Source: Streptomyces sp. SCSIO 75703 (GTDB lineage Bacteria > Actinomycetota > Actinomycetes > Streptomycetales > Streptomycetaceae). From it: DNA of 64,000 nucleotides. Both the position numbers and the translations under genes were made by a program. Shown piece by piece: positions 29,917-38,771 of this stretch; position 1 is the stretch's first letter; the number at the start of each line of letters is the position of its first letter. The notes beneath the pieces were generated by a model. That model was given only the letters and a program-made list of their open reading frames with translations. It ran no database searches and was not told where the DNA came from. The DNA is taken from assembly GCF_036607905.1 (NCBI RefSeq), contig NZ_CP144555.1, forward strand, positions 2,046,001 to 2,110,000. The letters run 5' to 3'.

Positions 29917-32916
29917 TCAAGTGGGTGGGACGGGAGTCTCACCATGTGAACGCAGGGCGGTGCCGCCGCCCAGGAGCGCGGAGGTGACGCCGCTGGTCGC
30001 GGCGTTGCCGACGCCCTGGCCGAGACTCTTGGTGTACACGCCCGCGCCGCCCGCGAAGACCGGTTCGGCCGGTCCGTGCGGCACCGGATAGTGGCCGGTG
30101 GTCAGCGCCCGGCGCAGCCGGTACTCGTCGAGCGGACCGGAGAAGGCCATGCCCTGGCCGTGGGTGCAGCCCATGGCGCGCAGGGCGACGATCTGCTCGG
30201 GCAGGTCGACCCCCTCGGCCACGGACTTCATCCCGAGGTCGGTGGCGATCCGCAGCAGCCCGCTGGTGATCTTGTGGAGGCGGGCGGACTCGACGACGCC
30301 CTCGACCAGACTCCGGTCGAGCCGGAGCACGTCGACGGGGAGCCGCCTGAGGGCCGTGATGGCCGCGTGGCCGTTGCCGAAGGCGTCCAGGGCGACGCGG
30401 ACGCCGACGCGGCGCAGCGCGTTGAGCCGGCGCTCCAGCTCGTCCAGGCCGGTCCGGGGGTCGGTGTCGGCCAGTTCGACGATGAGGGCACCGGGCGGCA
30501 GCCCGTGCCGGGTCAGGAGCGCCTCCACGGAGGCGAGTGGCAGGGAGCGGTCCAGGAGCCGGCGGGCGCCCATGCGGACGGACACCGTCGAGGACAGTCC
30601 GGCCGCCGCGCGGTCGGCGGCCTGCTCGACGGCCTCGCAGAGCACCCAGCGGTCCAGTTCGGCGGTCTTGTCGCCGTCCTCGGCCACCCGCAGGAACTCG
30701 GCGGGGGTGAAGAGCACCCCTTGCGAGGAACGCCAGCGCGCCTGGGCGCAGACGGAGGTGATCCGGCCGTCGGCGAGGGAGACCACCGGCTGGTGGAGCA
30801 GCGCGAACTGTCCGTCGTGCAGCGCGGCGCGCAGCCGGGTGGCGAGTTCGGCCTTGCGGACCACGTCCTGCTGCATCTGTGGCCGGTACAGCTCGACGCG
30901 GCCTTTGCCGCACGCCTTGGCCCGGTACATCGCCAGGTCGGCGTTGCGCAGCAACTCCCCCGCGCCGAGGCCCGGTTCGGCGAAGGCGACGCCGATGGAG
31001 GCGTTGACGCGGACCTCATTGCCGTCGATGGGGTAGGGCTGCGAGAGGGTCGCCCTGAGGCGGTCGGCCAGCTCCAGGAGGTGTCTCTCGCGGGCGGCCC
31101 GGTCCCGGGTGCCGTCCCCGATGATCAGGGCCGCGAACTCGTCGCCGCCCAGCCGGGAGGCGGTGTCCCCCTTGCGGACGGCCTCGTGGAGTCTGCGGGC
31201 GGCCTGGACGAGCAGTTCGTCCCCGGCCTGGTGGCCGATGGTGTCGTTGACCGCCTTGAAGCCGTCCAGGTCGATGAAGAGCACGGCGGTGCCGCGCAGG
31301 GCGGCGCCCCGGTCGGAGGCGCGGCGGCCGGAGAGTGCCTGCTGGACGCGCCGGGTGAACAGGGCGCGGTTGGGCAGGTCGGTGAGCGGGTCGTGTTCGG
31401 CGTTGTGCTGGAGCTGGGCCTGCAGGCGCACCCGCTCGGTGACGTCCCGGCTGTTGAAGATGAGGCCGCCGTGGTGGCGGTTGACGGTGGACTCGACGTT
31501 GAGCCAGCCGCCGTCGCCGGAGCGGAAGCGGCATTCGATGCGGGTGGTGGGTTCCTCGGCCGGGTGGGCGGCGAGGAAGCGGCGCACCTCGTGGACGACG
31601 CAGCCGAGGTCCTCGGGGTGGATGAGGCCCGCCAGTTCGCTGCCGACCAGTTCCTCGGCGGGGCGTCCGTAGACCCCGGCGGCGGCCGGGGAGACGTAGC
31701 GCAGGATGCCGCTGGGGGCGGCGATCATGATGACGTCGCTGGAGCCCTGGACCAGGGAGCGGAAGTGGTTCTCCTTCTGGGCCAGTTCGTGGGTGAGGGT
31801 GATGTTGTCGAGCAGCATGATGCCCTGGCGGACGACGAGCGCGAGCACCACCGTGCCGCCGGTCAGCAGCACCACGCGGTCGACGCTGCGGCCGTTGAGG
31901 ACGTTGTAGAGGATGCCCAGGGTGCAGACGGCCGCGGCGAGGTACGGCGTGAGCGCGGCCAGCGACCCGGCGAGGGGCCGGGCGGCCGGGTAGCGCAGGC
32001 GTTCGCCGGGGGCGCCGGCCGGGAGCCCCGCGGGGCGCGGGGCGGGCGGCGCGGGCTCCTCGGGCGGGCCGCCGTGCCGGGAGGCCGCCCAGGGCGCGTA
32101 GGCGAGGAGCAGCGAGCCGGCGAACCAGCCGGCGTCGAGCAACTGCCCCGAGCGGTAGCCGTTGTGGAGCAGCGGTGAGGTGAACAGGGCGTCGCACATG
32201 ACGGTCAGGGCGAGCGCGCCGATCGCGGTGTTGACCGCGGAGCGGCACACCGTCGAGCGCCGGAAGTGCAGCGCGAGGACCATGCTGACCAGTGCGATGT
32301 CGAGCAGCGGGTACGCCACCGAGAGCGCGGTGTGGGCGACGCTGGAGCCGTCGGCCTTGGCGGCCTGGGCGAGGGCCAGGCTCCAGGCCAGGGTGAGCAG
32401 CGAGCCGCCGATGAGCCAGGCGTCCAGGCCGAGGCAGATCCAGCCGGCCTTGGTCACCGGCCGTTTGGCGAGGACCAGCAGGCCGACGATGGCGGGCGGC
32501 GCGAAGCACAGGAAGAACAGGTCGGCGAAGCTGGGGGTGGGCACCGGCCGTTGCAGCACGACCTCGTACCAGCCCCAGACCAGGTTGCCCAGGGACGCCA
32601 TCGCCGAGGAGAGGGCGAAGAGCAGCCAGGCGGGCCGGAAGCGGACCCCGGGGCTGCGGGCGTAGAGGAGGCAGGAGACGGCGGCGGTGCCCGCCGCGGC
32701 GCTCAGCCCGAAGTCGCCCATGATCTTGGCGAGATGGCCGGAGCCCCAGCCGAACCCGGCGCCCACGGCGTAGCCCGCGCAGACCAGGGCCAGGAGGAAC
32801 TGACGCAGCAGGGCCGGTCCGCCACGGGCGGCCGGCGGCCGGGCGCGCGGGGGCCCGTGCGGAGCCTGGGTCGCGTGGGCCGCGTCCAGCATCGGTACCG
32901 GAGACGGGGGGCTCAC
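29917..32916 (-). CDS. Membrane PAS-GGDEF protein with degenerate EAL domain
   Basis: 999 aa from GTG 32916, selected by GGGAGG (32920-32927 region); the frame is open to 33150, but that part is Arg/Pro-rich. The N-terminal roughly 310 residues contain about ten hydrophobic segments, then a linker and a PAS domain ([21 protein letters not shown], near 380). The diguanylate cyclase domain has an intact RLGGDEF (near 590) and RKGD, an RxxD product-inhibition site, five residues before it. The EAL domain lacks its signature (VCAQARW in place of xxEALxRW) and DDFGTG is DAFGNG, so c-di-GMP hydrolysis is doubtful. I believe the S. coelicolor counterpart is SCO5511. Confidence 0.88.
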   Translation of the reverse strand: MSPPSPVPMLDAAHATQAPHGPPRARPPAARGGPALLRQFLLALVCAGYAVGAGFGWGSGHLAKIMGDFGLSAAAGTAAVSCLLYARSPGVRFRPAWLLFALSSAMASLGNLVWGWYEVVLQRPVPTPSFADLFFLCFAPPAIVGLLVLAKRPVTKAGWICLGLDAWLIGGSLLTLAWSLALAQAAKADGSSVAHTALSVAYPLLDIALVSMVLALHFRRSTVCRSAVNTAIGALALTVMCDALFTSPLLHNGYRSGQLLDAGWFAGSLLLAYAPWAASRHGGPPEEPAPPAPRPAGLPAGAPGERLRYPAARPLAGSLAALTPYLAAAVCTLGILYNVLNGRSVDRVVLLTGGTVVLALVVRQGIMLLDNITLTHELAQKENHFRSLVQGSSDVIMIAAPSGILRYVSPAAAGVYGRPAEELVGSELAGLIHPEDLGCVVHEVRRFLAAHPAEEPTTRIECRFRSGDGGWLNVESTVNRHHGGLIFNSRDVTERVRLQAQLQHNAEHDPLTDLPNRALFTRRVQQALSGRRASDRGAALRGTAVLFIDLDGFKAVNDTIGHQAGDELLVQAARRLHEAVRKGDTASRLGGDEFAALIIGDGTRDRAARERHLLELADRLRATLSQPYPIDGNEVRVNASIGVAFAEPGLGAGELLRNADLAMYRAKACGKGRVELYRPQMQQDVVRKAELATRLRAALHDGQFALLHQPVVSLADGRITSVCAQARWRSSQGVLFTPAEFLRVAEDGDKTAELDRWVLCEAVEQAADRAAAGLSSTVSVRMGARRLLDRSLPLASVEALLTRHGLPPGALIVELADTDPRTGLDELERRLNALRRVGVRVALDAFGNGHAAITALRRLPVDVLRLDRSLVEGVVESARLHKITSGLLRIATDLGMKSVAEGVDLPEQIVALRAMGCTHGQGMAFSGPLDEYRLRRALTTGHYPVPHGPAEPVFAGGAGVYTKSLGQGVGNAATSGVTSALLGGGTALRSHGETPVPPT

Positions 32917-33260
32917 CGCGACCTCCCGGTCCGCGCTCCCGCGGCCCTGAGTCCCCGGTGCGCGGGGTGGACCTGCCTGCGGTGGCCGCTGTCCAGCCGC
33001 CGGTCCGGGCCGGGCCGGTGGTGGCGGTGAGGTCCGTGGCAGCCCCGTCTGCGCGCGGCCGTGCGCCAGGGTCGCCCGCGGCCGGTCCGCCGCGTCGGGT
33101 CGTTCGTCCATAGGCCGTGCATCGCCCGTCGCCCCCCTCACAGTCTGCAATGTCCATCCCCGGCGCCGGCGGTGCGCGGCGCGTCCCCTGTCGGACGATA
33201 CACCAGTCTCGTCACTCAGCGATATACGTTCTCTACGCTCCGTGACTGCCGGTGGGAACG

Positions 33261-33300
33261 CGGGTACCCACCGCGCCCGGGGGAACGCGGAGGGTACCCG
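33261..33300 (-). terminator. Hairpin beyond the 2-hydroxyacid dehydrogenase
   Basis: CGGGTACCC-A-CCGCG (33261-33275) pairs with CGCGG-A-GGGTACCCG (33286-33300), one A/A mismatch, 10-nt loop, directly after the stop at 33308. Likely terminator; lies in the short divergence zone upstream of the GGDEF gene. Confidence 0.65.
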
Positions 33301-33307
33301 AAACGGA

Positions 33308-34249
33308 TCAGGAGCCCGTCGTCAGGATCACGTTGCGCAGCGGCTCCCGGTTCACGAAACGGCTCAACTGGTCCGTCAGCAGCCGCTTCGCGCGCGGCAG
33401 GAAAGCGGATGTCGGTCCTCCGGCGTGGGGGCTGACGAGTACCCCCGGAGCGCGCCAGAGGGGGTGGTCCGCGGGCAGCGGCTCGGGGTCCGTGACGTCG
33501 AGCGCGGCGGTGAGGCGCCCGGTGGACACCTCCGTGAGCAGGGCTTCCGTGTCGACGACCGCGCCGCGGGCGACGTTGACGAGCAGGGCGCCGTCCTTCA
33601 TCCGGGCCAGGAAGCCGGCGTCGGCCAGTCGGCGGGTGCCCTCGTCGAGCGGGGTGGAGAGGACGACGACGTCCGCCTCGGGCAGCAGGGAGGGCAGTTC
33701 GGTGAAGGGGCGCACGGGACCGCGCTCGGTAGTGCGCGGGGAGCGCGCGACGCGCACCACCCGCGCGACCTCGAACGGCGTGAGCCGGTCCTCGATGGCC
33801 GAGCCGATCGATCCGTAGCCGACGATCAGCACGGTGCGGTCGGCGAGGGCCGGGCGGAAACCGCCGAGCCACTCGCCCTTCTCCTGCGCCCGCACGAAGT
33901 CGGGGATGCCGCGCAGCGAGGCGAGGATCAGGCCGAGGGCGAGTTCGGCGGTGCTGGCCTCGTGCACCCCGCGCGCGTTGCACAGCCGGACGCCCGCGGG
34001 GAGGCGGGCGAGGCCGGGCCGGACGTGGTCGACGCCGGCGGACAGGGTCTGGACGACCTGGACGGAGGTCATCCGGGGCAGCGGGCGCAGCCCGACGCCG
34101 GGGGGCTTCATGTAGGGGACGACGTAGTAGACGCAGTCGGCGGGGTCCGCGGGGAACTCCTCGGCTCCGTCCCAGAAGCGGTAGACGGGACCCTCGGGGA
34201 GTCCTTCGATCTCGTCCGGGTCAAGGGGCAGCCACACGTCAGCAGTCAT
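33308..34249 (-). CDS. D-isomer specific 2-hydroxyacid dehydrogenase
   Basis: 313 aa. NAD-binding domain with TVLIVGYGSIGSAIEDRL (here GYGSIG, a GxGxxG motif), LVNVARGAVVDTEALL, and the catalytic Arg/Glu/His set in QTLSAGVDHV, VTDPEPLPADHPLW and LVSPHAGG. It oxidises or reduces a 2-hydroxy/2-oxo acid; the substrate is not predictable. ATG 34249. Divergent from the aldo/keto reductase gene, 75 nt apart. Confidence 0.88.
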   Translation of the reverse strand: MTADVWLPLDPDEIEGLPEGPVYRFWDGAEEFPADPADCVYYVVPYMKPPGVGLRPLPRMTSVQVVQTLSAGVDHVRPGLARLPAGVRLCNARGVHEASTAELALGLILASLRGIPDFVRAQEKGEWLGGFRPALADRTVLIVGYGSIGSAIEDRLTPFEVARVVRVARSPRTTERGPVRPFTELPSLLPEADVVVLSTPLDEGTRRLADAGFLARMKDGALLVNVARGAVVDTEALLTEVSTGRLTAALDVTDPEPLPADHPLWRAPGVLVSPHAGGPTSAFLPRAKRLLTDQLSRFVNREPLRNVILTTGS

Positions 34250-34324
34250 GGCCAGGAGGCTATGTCAGGTCCGCGTGGCGGCAGAGGTTAGGTTGGGTGG
34301 CCGGACGAGGGAGGTCACGAGCAG

Positions 34325-35323
34325 GTGGAGCGCAGGGCGATCGGCTCGTCGGCACTCTCGGTGGGTGCCGTCGGGCTGGGGTGCATGCCGATGAACTGGG
34401 CCTACAGCGCGTCGCGGCAACGCGGCGACCAATCGCTCCGGACCGTGCACCGGGCCCTGGACCTGGGCTCCTCCCTGCTGGACACGGCGGACATGTACGG
34501 CCCGTTCACCAACGAACTGCTGCTCGGGCGGGTGTTGAGGGAGCGGCGCGCGGACGCCTTCGTGTCGACCAAGGTCGGGCTTCTCGTCGGCGACCAGCAC
34601 GTCGTGGCCAACGGCCGCCCCGCCTACGTCCGGCGGGCCTGCGACGCCTCGCTGCGCCGGCTCCAGACGGACGTCATCGACCTGTACCAGCTCCACCGCC
34701 CGGACCCGGAGGTCCCGGTCGAGGAGACCTGGGGCGCCATGGCGGATCTGGTCCGGGCCGGGAAGGTGCGCGCTCTCGGGTTCTGCGCGCTCGGCGCGCG
34801 GGCGGCCCGGCGGGCGCGGGCCGGCCCGTACGACGCGACGATCGGGCAACTCGGGCGGCTCCAGCAGGTGTTCCCGGTGAGCGCGGTGGAGGCCGAGCTG
34901 TCGGTGTGGTCGCCGCAGGCGCTGGACGCCCTGCTGCCGTGGTGCGAGGCGCGCGGGATCGGCTTCCTCGCCGCGATGCCGCTGGGCAGCGGTTTCCTGA
35001 CCGGCACGCTGACGCCCGGACAGGGCTTCGAACCCCGGGACCTGCGGGCCCGGCACCCCCGCTTCACCGCCGAGATGATGGCCGCCAACCAGCCGATCGT
35101 GGCCGGGCTGCGCCGGATCGCGGCCCGGCACGGCGCGGGGGTCACCCCGGCGCAGGTGGCGCTCGCCTGGGTGCTGGCCCAGGGCCGGTGGGTGGTGCCG
35201 GTGCCCGGCGCGAAGCGGGAGCGGTGGGTGGCGCAGAACGCGGGCGCGGCGGGGCTGCGGCTGACCGCCCGGGACCTGGCGGAGGTGCGGGCGCTGCCCC
35301 CGGCGCAGGGGTCGTGGGAGTGA
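34325..35323 (+). CDS. Aldo/keto reductase
   Basis: 332-aa NADPH-dependent TIM-barrel oxidoreductase. Catalytic tetrad candidates are visible: DTADMYGPFTNE (Asp, Tyr), STKVGLL (Lys) and YQLHRPDPEVPVEETW (His). C-terminal TPAQVALAWVLAQG...VPGAKRERWVAQN is the cofactor-binding region. GTG 34325 with GGGAGG about 10 nt upstream. Substrate unknown. Confidence 0.9.
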   Translation: MERRAIGSSALSVGAVGLGCMPMNWAYSASRQRGDQSLRTVHRALDLGSSLLDTADMYGPFTNELLLGRVLRERRADAFVSTKVGLLVGDQHVVANGRPAYVRRACDASLRRLQTDVIDLYQLHRPDPEVPVEETWGAMADLVRAGKVRALGFCALGARAARRARAGPYDATIGQLGRLQQVFPVSAVEAELSVWSPQALDALLPWCEARGIGFLAAMPLGSGFLTGTLTPGQGFEPRDLRARHPRFTAEMMAANQPIVAGLRRIAARHGAGVTPAQVALAWVLAQGRWVVPVPGAKRERWVAQNAGAAGLRLTARDLAEVRALPPAQGSWE

Positions 35324-35420
35324 CCCGGCGCGGCTCCCCGGATGCCCGGAACGCCGCGAGGCGCGGGCGCGGCGGGGCCGGGCGGTGTATGACAGGAGGA
35401 CCCGCCCCGTGGAAGGGACC

Positions 35421-36590
35421 ATGATCGTGGAACGTCGAGCCGCGACGGCCGTGTTGGCCGCCGCCCTCCTGCTGACGGCCGGCTGCTCCTCGGACGGCGC
35501 GTGGCCCCCGGAGAGCGAGGCGAGCGCCTCCACGAGCGCTCCGTCGGCCTCGGCCCCCGCCCCGGAGCGGACCGCCGAGGCGACCCCGCCGGCGAAGGGC
35601 TCCGTGAAGGTGCTCCGCACCGTCGCCACCGGCCTGGACAGCCCGTGGGGCCTCGCCCCGCTGCCGGGCGGCGAGGGCCTGCTGGTCTCCTCCCGCGACG
35701 AGGCGACCGTCACCCGGATCGACGAACGGACCGGTGCCAAGACCGAGCTGGGCAAGGTCCCCGGCGTCTCGCCGGCCGGCGAGGGCGGCCTCCTCGGCAT
35801 CGCGCTCTCCCCCGACTACGCCTCGGACCGGATGGTCTACGCGTACTTCACCTCCGCCTCCGACAACCGGATCGTGCGCATGCTGTACGACCCGAAGAAG
35901 CCCGCCGGCCGCCAACTGGGCTCCCCCGACACGGTCTTCAAGGGCATCCCCAAGGGCGTCGTCCACAACGGCGGCCGGATCGCCTTCGGCCCGGACAAGA
36001 TGCTGTACGCGGGCACCGGCGAGGGCGGCGACAAGGGCCTGTCCCAGGACAAGGAGTCCCTCGGCGGCAAGATCCTGCGCCTGACACCGGAGGGCGAGCC
36101 GGCGCCGGGCAACCCGTTCCCCGACTCCCCCGTCTACTCGCTGGGCCACCGCAACGTCCAGGGCCTGGCCTGGGACGACAAGCAGCGGCTGTTCGCGTCC
36201 GAGTTCGGCCAGGACGCCTGGGACGAGCTGAACGCGATCCGGCCGGGCGCCGACTACGGCTGGCCGACGGTGGAGGGCCGGGCAGGCAAGCCCGGTTTCC
36301 GGGACCCGCTCGCCCAGTGGCCCACCGACCAGGCGTCGCCGAGCGGCATCGCGTACGCCGAGGGCTCCGTCTGGATGGCGGGGCTGCGCGGGCAGCGGCT
36401 GTGGCGCATCCCGCTGAAGGGCACCGAGGAGTCGGCGCCGCCGCAGGCGTTCCTGGAGGGCGAGTACGGGCGGCTGCGCACCGTCGTTTCGGCCGGCGGC
36501 GACAAGCTGTGGCTGGTCACCAGCAACACGGACGGGCGGGGCAAGCCGAAGAAGGGCGACGACCGGGTCCTGGAGCTGCGGGTCGGCTAG
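35421..36590 (+). CDS. GSDH-type (PQQ sugar dehydrogenase-like) lipoprotein
   Basis: 389 aa. Lipoprotein signal with lipobox LTAGC (Cys near residue 21), then a Ser/Ala/Pro linker and a six-bladed propeller of the glucose/sorbosone dehydrogenase family: GLDSPWGLAPLPGG, GEGGLLGIALSPDYASD, VVHNGGRIAFGPDKMLYAGTGEGGD, GHRNVQGLAWD, SEFGQDAWDELNAIRPGADYGWP. Probably anchored outside the membrane and oxidising sugars if PQQ is available. ATG 35421 has GGAAGG upstream. The TAG stop overlaps the left TA duplication of the IS element, which leaves the protein complete. Confidence 0.88.
   Translation: MIVERRAATAVLAAALLLTAGCSSDGAWPPESEASASTSAPSASAPAPERTAEATPPAKGSVKVLRTVATGLDSPWGLAPLPGGEGLLVSSRDEATVTRIDERTGAKTELGKVPGVSPAGEGGLLGIALSPDYASDRMVYAYFTSASDNRIVRMLYDPKKPAGRQLGSPDTVFKGIPKGVVHNGGRIAFGPDKMLYAGTGEGGDKGLSQDKESLGGKILRLTPEGEPAPGNPFPDSPVYSLGHRNVQGLAWDDKQRLFASEFGQDAWDELNAIRPGADYGWPTVEGRAGKPGFRDPLAQWPTDQASPSGIAYAEGSVWMAGLRGQRLWRIPLKGTEESAPPQAFLEGEYGRLRTVVSAGGDKLWLVTSNTDGRGKPKKGDDRVLELRVG
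36588..36589. repeat. Left TA target duplication
   Basis: TA at 36588-36589 and TA at 38280-38281 flank the inverted repeats; TA duplication is the hallmark of IS630/Tc1-mariner insertion. Fusing the flanks restores CTAG, a favoured target of this family. Confidence 0.8.
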
Positions 36591-36620
36591 TGCTCTGACC
36601 GGGAAGGTTTGCCGGGTCGG
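36590..36620. repeat. Left terminal inverted repeat of the IS630 element
   Basis: Begins GTGCTCTGACCGGGAAGG. Pairs with the reverse complement of 38249-38279 (GTGCTGTGACCGGAAACG) at 24 of 31 positions, including the outer GTGCT and TGACCGG blocks. Confidence 0.85.
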
Positions 36621-36670
36621 CGGCTCCAGCGGTTGGATGCCCGGGGACATCGGATCCGACTGTTGGGGGT

Positions 36671-37795
36671 GTGGTGGCAGAGCCTGTCCGTGTGCGCAGG
36701 TTGACCGACCAGGAGGGGCAGAAGCTGCAGCAGATCGTGCGCCGCGGCAGCACCAGCTCGGTGCGCTACCGGCGCGCGATGATGCTGCTGGCCTCGGCCG
36801 GCGGAAACCGGGTCCCGGTGATCGCGAGGCTGGTCCAAGCCGACGAGGACACCGTCCGCGACATGATCCACCGGTTCAACGAGATCGGCCTGGCCTGCCT
36901 GGACCCTCAGTGGGCGGGAGGCCGTCCCCGCCTGCTCAGCGATGACGACGAGGACTTCGTCATCCAGACGGCCACCACCCGCCCGACCAAGCTCGGCCAG
37001 CCCTTCACCCGCTGGTCCATCCGCAAACTCGCCGCCTACCTGCGCCGCGTCCACGGCCGCGTGATCCGCATCGGCCGCGAGGCCTTACGGTGCCTGCTCG
37101 CCCGCCGCGGCATCACCTTCCAGCGCACCAAGACCTGGAAGGAGTCCCCCGACCCGGACCGCGACGCCAAGCTGGACCGCATCGAGCACGTCCTGGACCG
37201 CTTCCCGGACCGCGTCTTCGCGTTCGACGAGTTCGGCCCGCTCGGCATCCGACCCACCGCAGGCTCGGGCTGGGCCGAGCAAGGCCGGCCCGAGCGGCAT
37301 CCCGCCACCTACCACCGCACCCACGGAGTGCGCTACTTCCACGGCTGCTACTCGGTCGGCGACGACACCCTGTGGGGCGTCAACCGGCGCAGGAAGGGTG
37401 CTGGCAACACCCTGGCCGCGCTGAGGTCGATCCGCGCGGCCCGCCCGGACGGCGCCCCGATCTACGTCATCCTGGACAACCTGTCCGCCCACAAGGGCGA
37501 AAAGATCCGGCGCTGGGCGACGAAGAACCGCGTCGAGCTGTGCTTCACTCCCACCTACGCGTCCTGGGCCAACCCGATCGAGGCCCACTTCGGCCCGCTG
37601 CGCCAGTTCACCATCGCCAACTCCCACCACCCCAACCACACCGCACAGACCCGGGCTCTCCACGCCTACCTGCGCTGGCGCAACAAGAATGCCCGCCATC
37701 CCGACGTACTGGCCGCCCAGCGGAAGGAGCGTGCGCGCGTCCGCAGCGAGAAGGGCATCCGCTGGGGCGGACGGCCGATTACCGAAGCTGCTTAA
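36671..37795 (+). CDS. IS630-family DDE transposase
   Basis: 374 aa from GTG 36671, within inverted repeats. The N-terminus is a helix-turn-helix (RRAMMLLASAGGNRVPVIARLV; ADEDTVRDMIHRFNEIGL) followed by a winged-helix segment (RWSIRKLAAYLRRVHGRVI). The DDE triad is present as FAFDEFGP, YVILDNLSAHKG and WANPIEAHFGPL. Full length, no frameshift. Leu139 is encoded by TTA (37085-37087), which in Streptomyces needs the bldA tRNA, so translation may be late in the life cycle. Confidence 0.94.
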   Translation: MVAEPVRVRRLTDQEGQKLQQIVRRGSTSSVRYRRAMMLLASAGGNRVPVIARLVQADEDTVRDMIHRFNEIGLACLDPQWAGGRPRLLSDDDEDFVIQTATTRPTKLGQPFTRWSIRKLAAYLRRVHGRVIRIGREALRCLLARRGITFQRTKTWKESPDPDRDAKLDRIEHVLDRFPDRVFAFDEFGPLGIRPTAGSGWAEQGRPERHPATYHRTHGVRYFHGCYSVGDDTLWGVNRRRKGAGNTLAALRSIRAARPDGAPIYVILDNLSAHKGEKIRRWATKNRVELCFTPTYASWANPIEAHFGPLRQFTIANSHHPNHTAQTRALHAYLRWRNKNARHPDVLAAQRKERARVRSEKGIRWGGRPITEAA

Positions 37796-38202
37796 ACAGA
37801 ACCGGGCCGCTGCGGGATCTCCTTGTGAACGGCTTCGATGTTGTTGCCGTCCGGATCGCTGACGAACGAACAATAGGCGCGGTACTCGCTCCATAAGCGA
37901 GGAGCGTGCCGGGATGTGCCCCCGGCCGCTACTGCGGCCGCATGAAAGGCATCCACCGCGTCCCGGCTGCCCGCCGTGAAGGCGATGTGCATCCCCCTGG
38001 TGGCGGCAGTCACCTTCTCTGCACGTTCCAGGGACAGCGAGGGCGTGTCCCGCTTCGGATGCCAGTACTCGGCCACGCCGTCGGTCCGATAGCCGGCACT
38101 GATTCCAAGCGGCTCCAGCGCAGCGGTGTAAAACCGCTCACTCGCCTCGAAGTCTGAAGCAAACACGCCCAGGTGATGGACGAAGGACAATGATGCTTCC
38201 AT
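37792..38202 (-). CDS. VOC (glyoxalase/dioxygenase-fold) protein, passenger of the IS
   Basis: 136 aa: one VOC domain, from HHLGVFASDFEASERFYTAALEPLG through MHIAFTAGSRDAVDAFHAAAVAAGG to CSFVSDPDGNNIEAVHKE. Such domains bind a divalent metal and serve in glyoxalase I, extradiol dioxygenases or antibiotic-binding proteins; the metal ligands His (near 10) and Glu (near 124) are plausible. Substrate unknown. Leu103 is TTA (37894-37896). It lies inside the IS ends and converges on the transposase gene, so it moves with the element. Confidence 0.85.
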   Translation of the reverse strand: MEASLSFVHHLGVFASDFEASERFYTAALEPLGISAGYRTDGVAEYWHPKRDTPSLSLERAEKVTAATRGMHIAFTAGSRDAVDAFHAAAVAAGGTSRHAPRLWSEYRAYCSFVSDPDGNNIEAVHKEIPQRPGSV

Positions 38203-38248
38203 GGCGGCCGAGTCTACGGAACAGATCGAGCAGCACGTGGCACTCGCA

Positions 38249-38279
38249 CCAACCCGGTGATCGTTTCCGGTCACAGCAC
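38249..38279. repeat. Right terminal inverted repeat of the IS630 element
   Basis: Reverse complement begins GTGCTGTGACCGGAAACG and matches the left end at 24 of 31 positions; TA (38280-38281) follows immediately. Confidence 0.85.
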
Positions 38280-38490
38280 TAGAGGTGCTGTCCGGACAGG
38301 GTGGTGACGCGGCCGGCGGGTGTCCGGCCGTCGATTGCCGGTGTGGGGTCGGGGGTAGTCGTACCAGTCCGGCCGGTCGGGAAACGCTGCCTGACGTTCG
38401 GCGCATCCGAGGTGTGGGGCCGGTGGTAGGCCCACTCGTCGAGCAGGGTGCGGTGGAAGCGTTCGACCTTGCCGTTGGTCTGCGGCCGGC
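38280..38490 (-). pseudogene. Decayed IS481-type transposase, C-terminal remnant
   Basis: Reading the minus strand gives RPQTNGKVERFHRTLLDEWAY, the unmistakable C-terminal part of IS481/rve integrase-type transposases, and it ends DGRTPAGRVTTLSGQHL, the family's usual terminus. Between them the expected FPDWYDYPRPHTG stretch is found only in another frame, so at least two compensating frameshifts are present. Upstream catalytic domain is missing. The TAG stop shares the CTAG now split by the IS630 element. Confidence 0.82.
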
Positions 38491-38718
38491 AGGGCCTCGG
38501 CCGGCCGGTACCGGACCCGGGCGAGGTCGTAGGGCCGCTCCGGGCGTTCGGAGGCGGTGACCGTCTCCTCCCGGACATCCGGGGTGTGCCGGGTCCCGGA
38601 GCGGCGCGGTTCGGCGCGGACCCAGGGGGTCGTGGGCGAGCCGCACGGGGGCTCCCGCGGCGCGGGAACGGCCCCGGTGGTGCAACCGAGGGCAGGGGAA
38701 CGGCCCCCGTGCGGACGA

Positions 38719-38754
38719 GGGCCCGGGAGCGCCGTCGGAGGCGGTCCCGGGCCC
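38719..38754 (-). terminator. Probable terminator beyond the 215-aa membrane protein
   Basis: GGGCCCGGGA (38719-38728) pairs with TCCCGGGCCC (38745-38754) over 10 bp with a 16-nt loop, 17 nt beyond the stop at 38772. A run of ten G on plus (38762-38771) sits in between. Confidence 0.5.
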
Positions 38755-38771
38755 GGGGCGTGGGGGGGGGG

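Larger units (their letters stand above)
36590..38279. mobile_element. IS630-family element with VOC passenger gene
   Basis: 1690 bp bounded by imperfect 31-bp inverted repeats (24 of 31 matching) and TA duplications. It contains a full-length IS630 transposase on the plus strand and a 136-aa VOC protein on the minus strand, whose stop codons overlap in TTAA (37792-37795). Each gene carries one TTA codon. Both ends and the transposase look intact, so the copy may be recent and active. Confidence 0.88.

Noticed and set aside
29881..29920. TTGACA on the minus strand at 29920-29915 as the ilvB promoter
   Set aside because: No -10 at the right distance; the next bases form the leader ribosome site, so the promoter must be elsewhere or non-canonical.
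30076..32178. 700-codon plus-strand frame opposite the GGDEF gene
   Set aside because: Antisense shadow; composition of mirrored GC-rich code and no ribosome site.
33211..33245. Possible BldD-like site GTCAC...GTGAC upstream of the GGDEF gene
   Set aside because: The half-sites are 25 nt apart, too far for the known BldD palindrome; probably chance.
38486..38771. Continuation of the IS481 remnant or another gene
   Set aside because: No catalytic-domain motif in any frame; only GC-rich repeats and a hairpin are visible, so nothing is called there.
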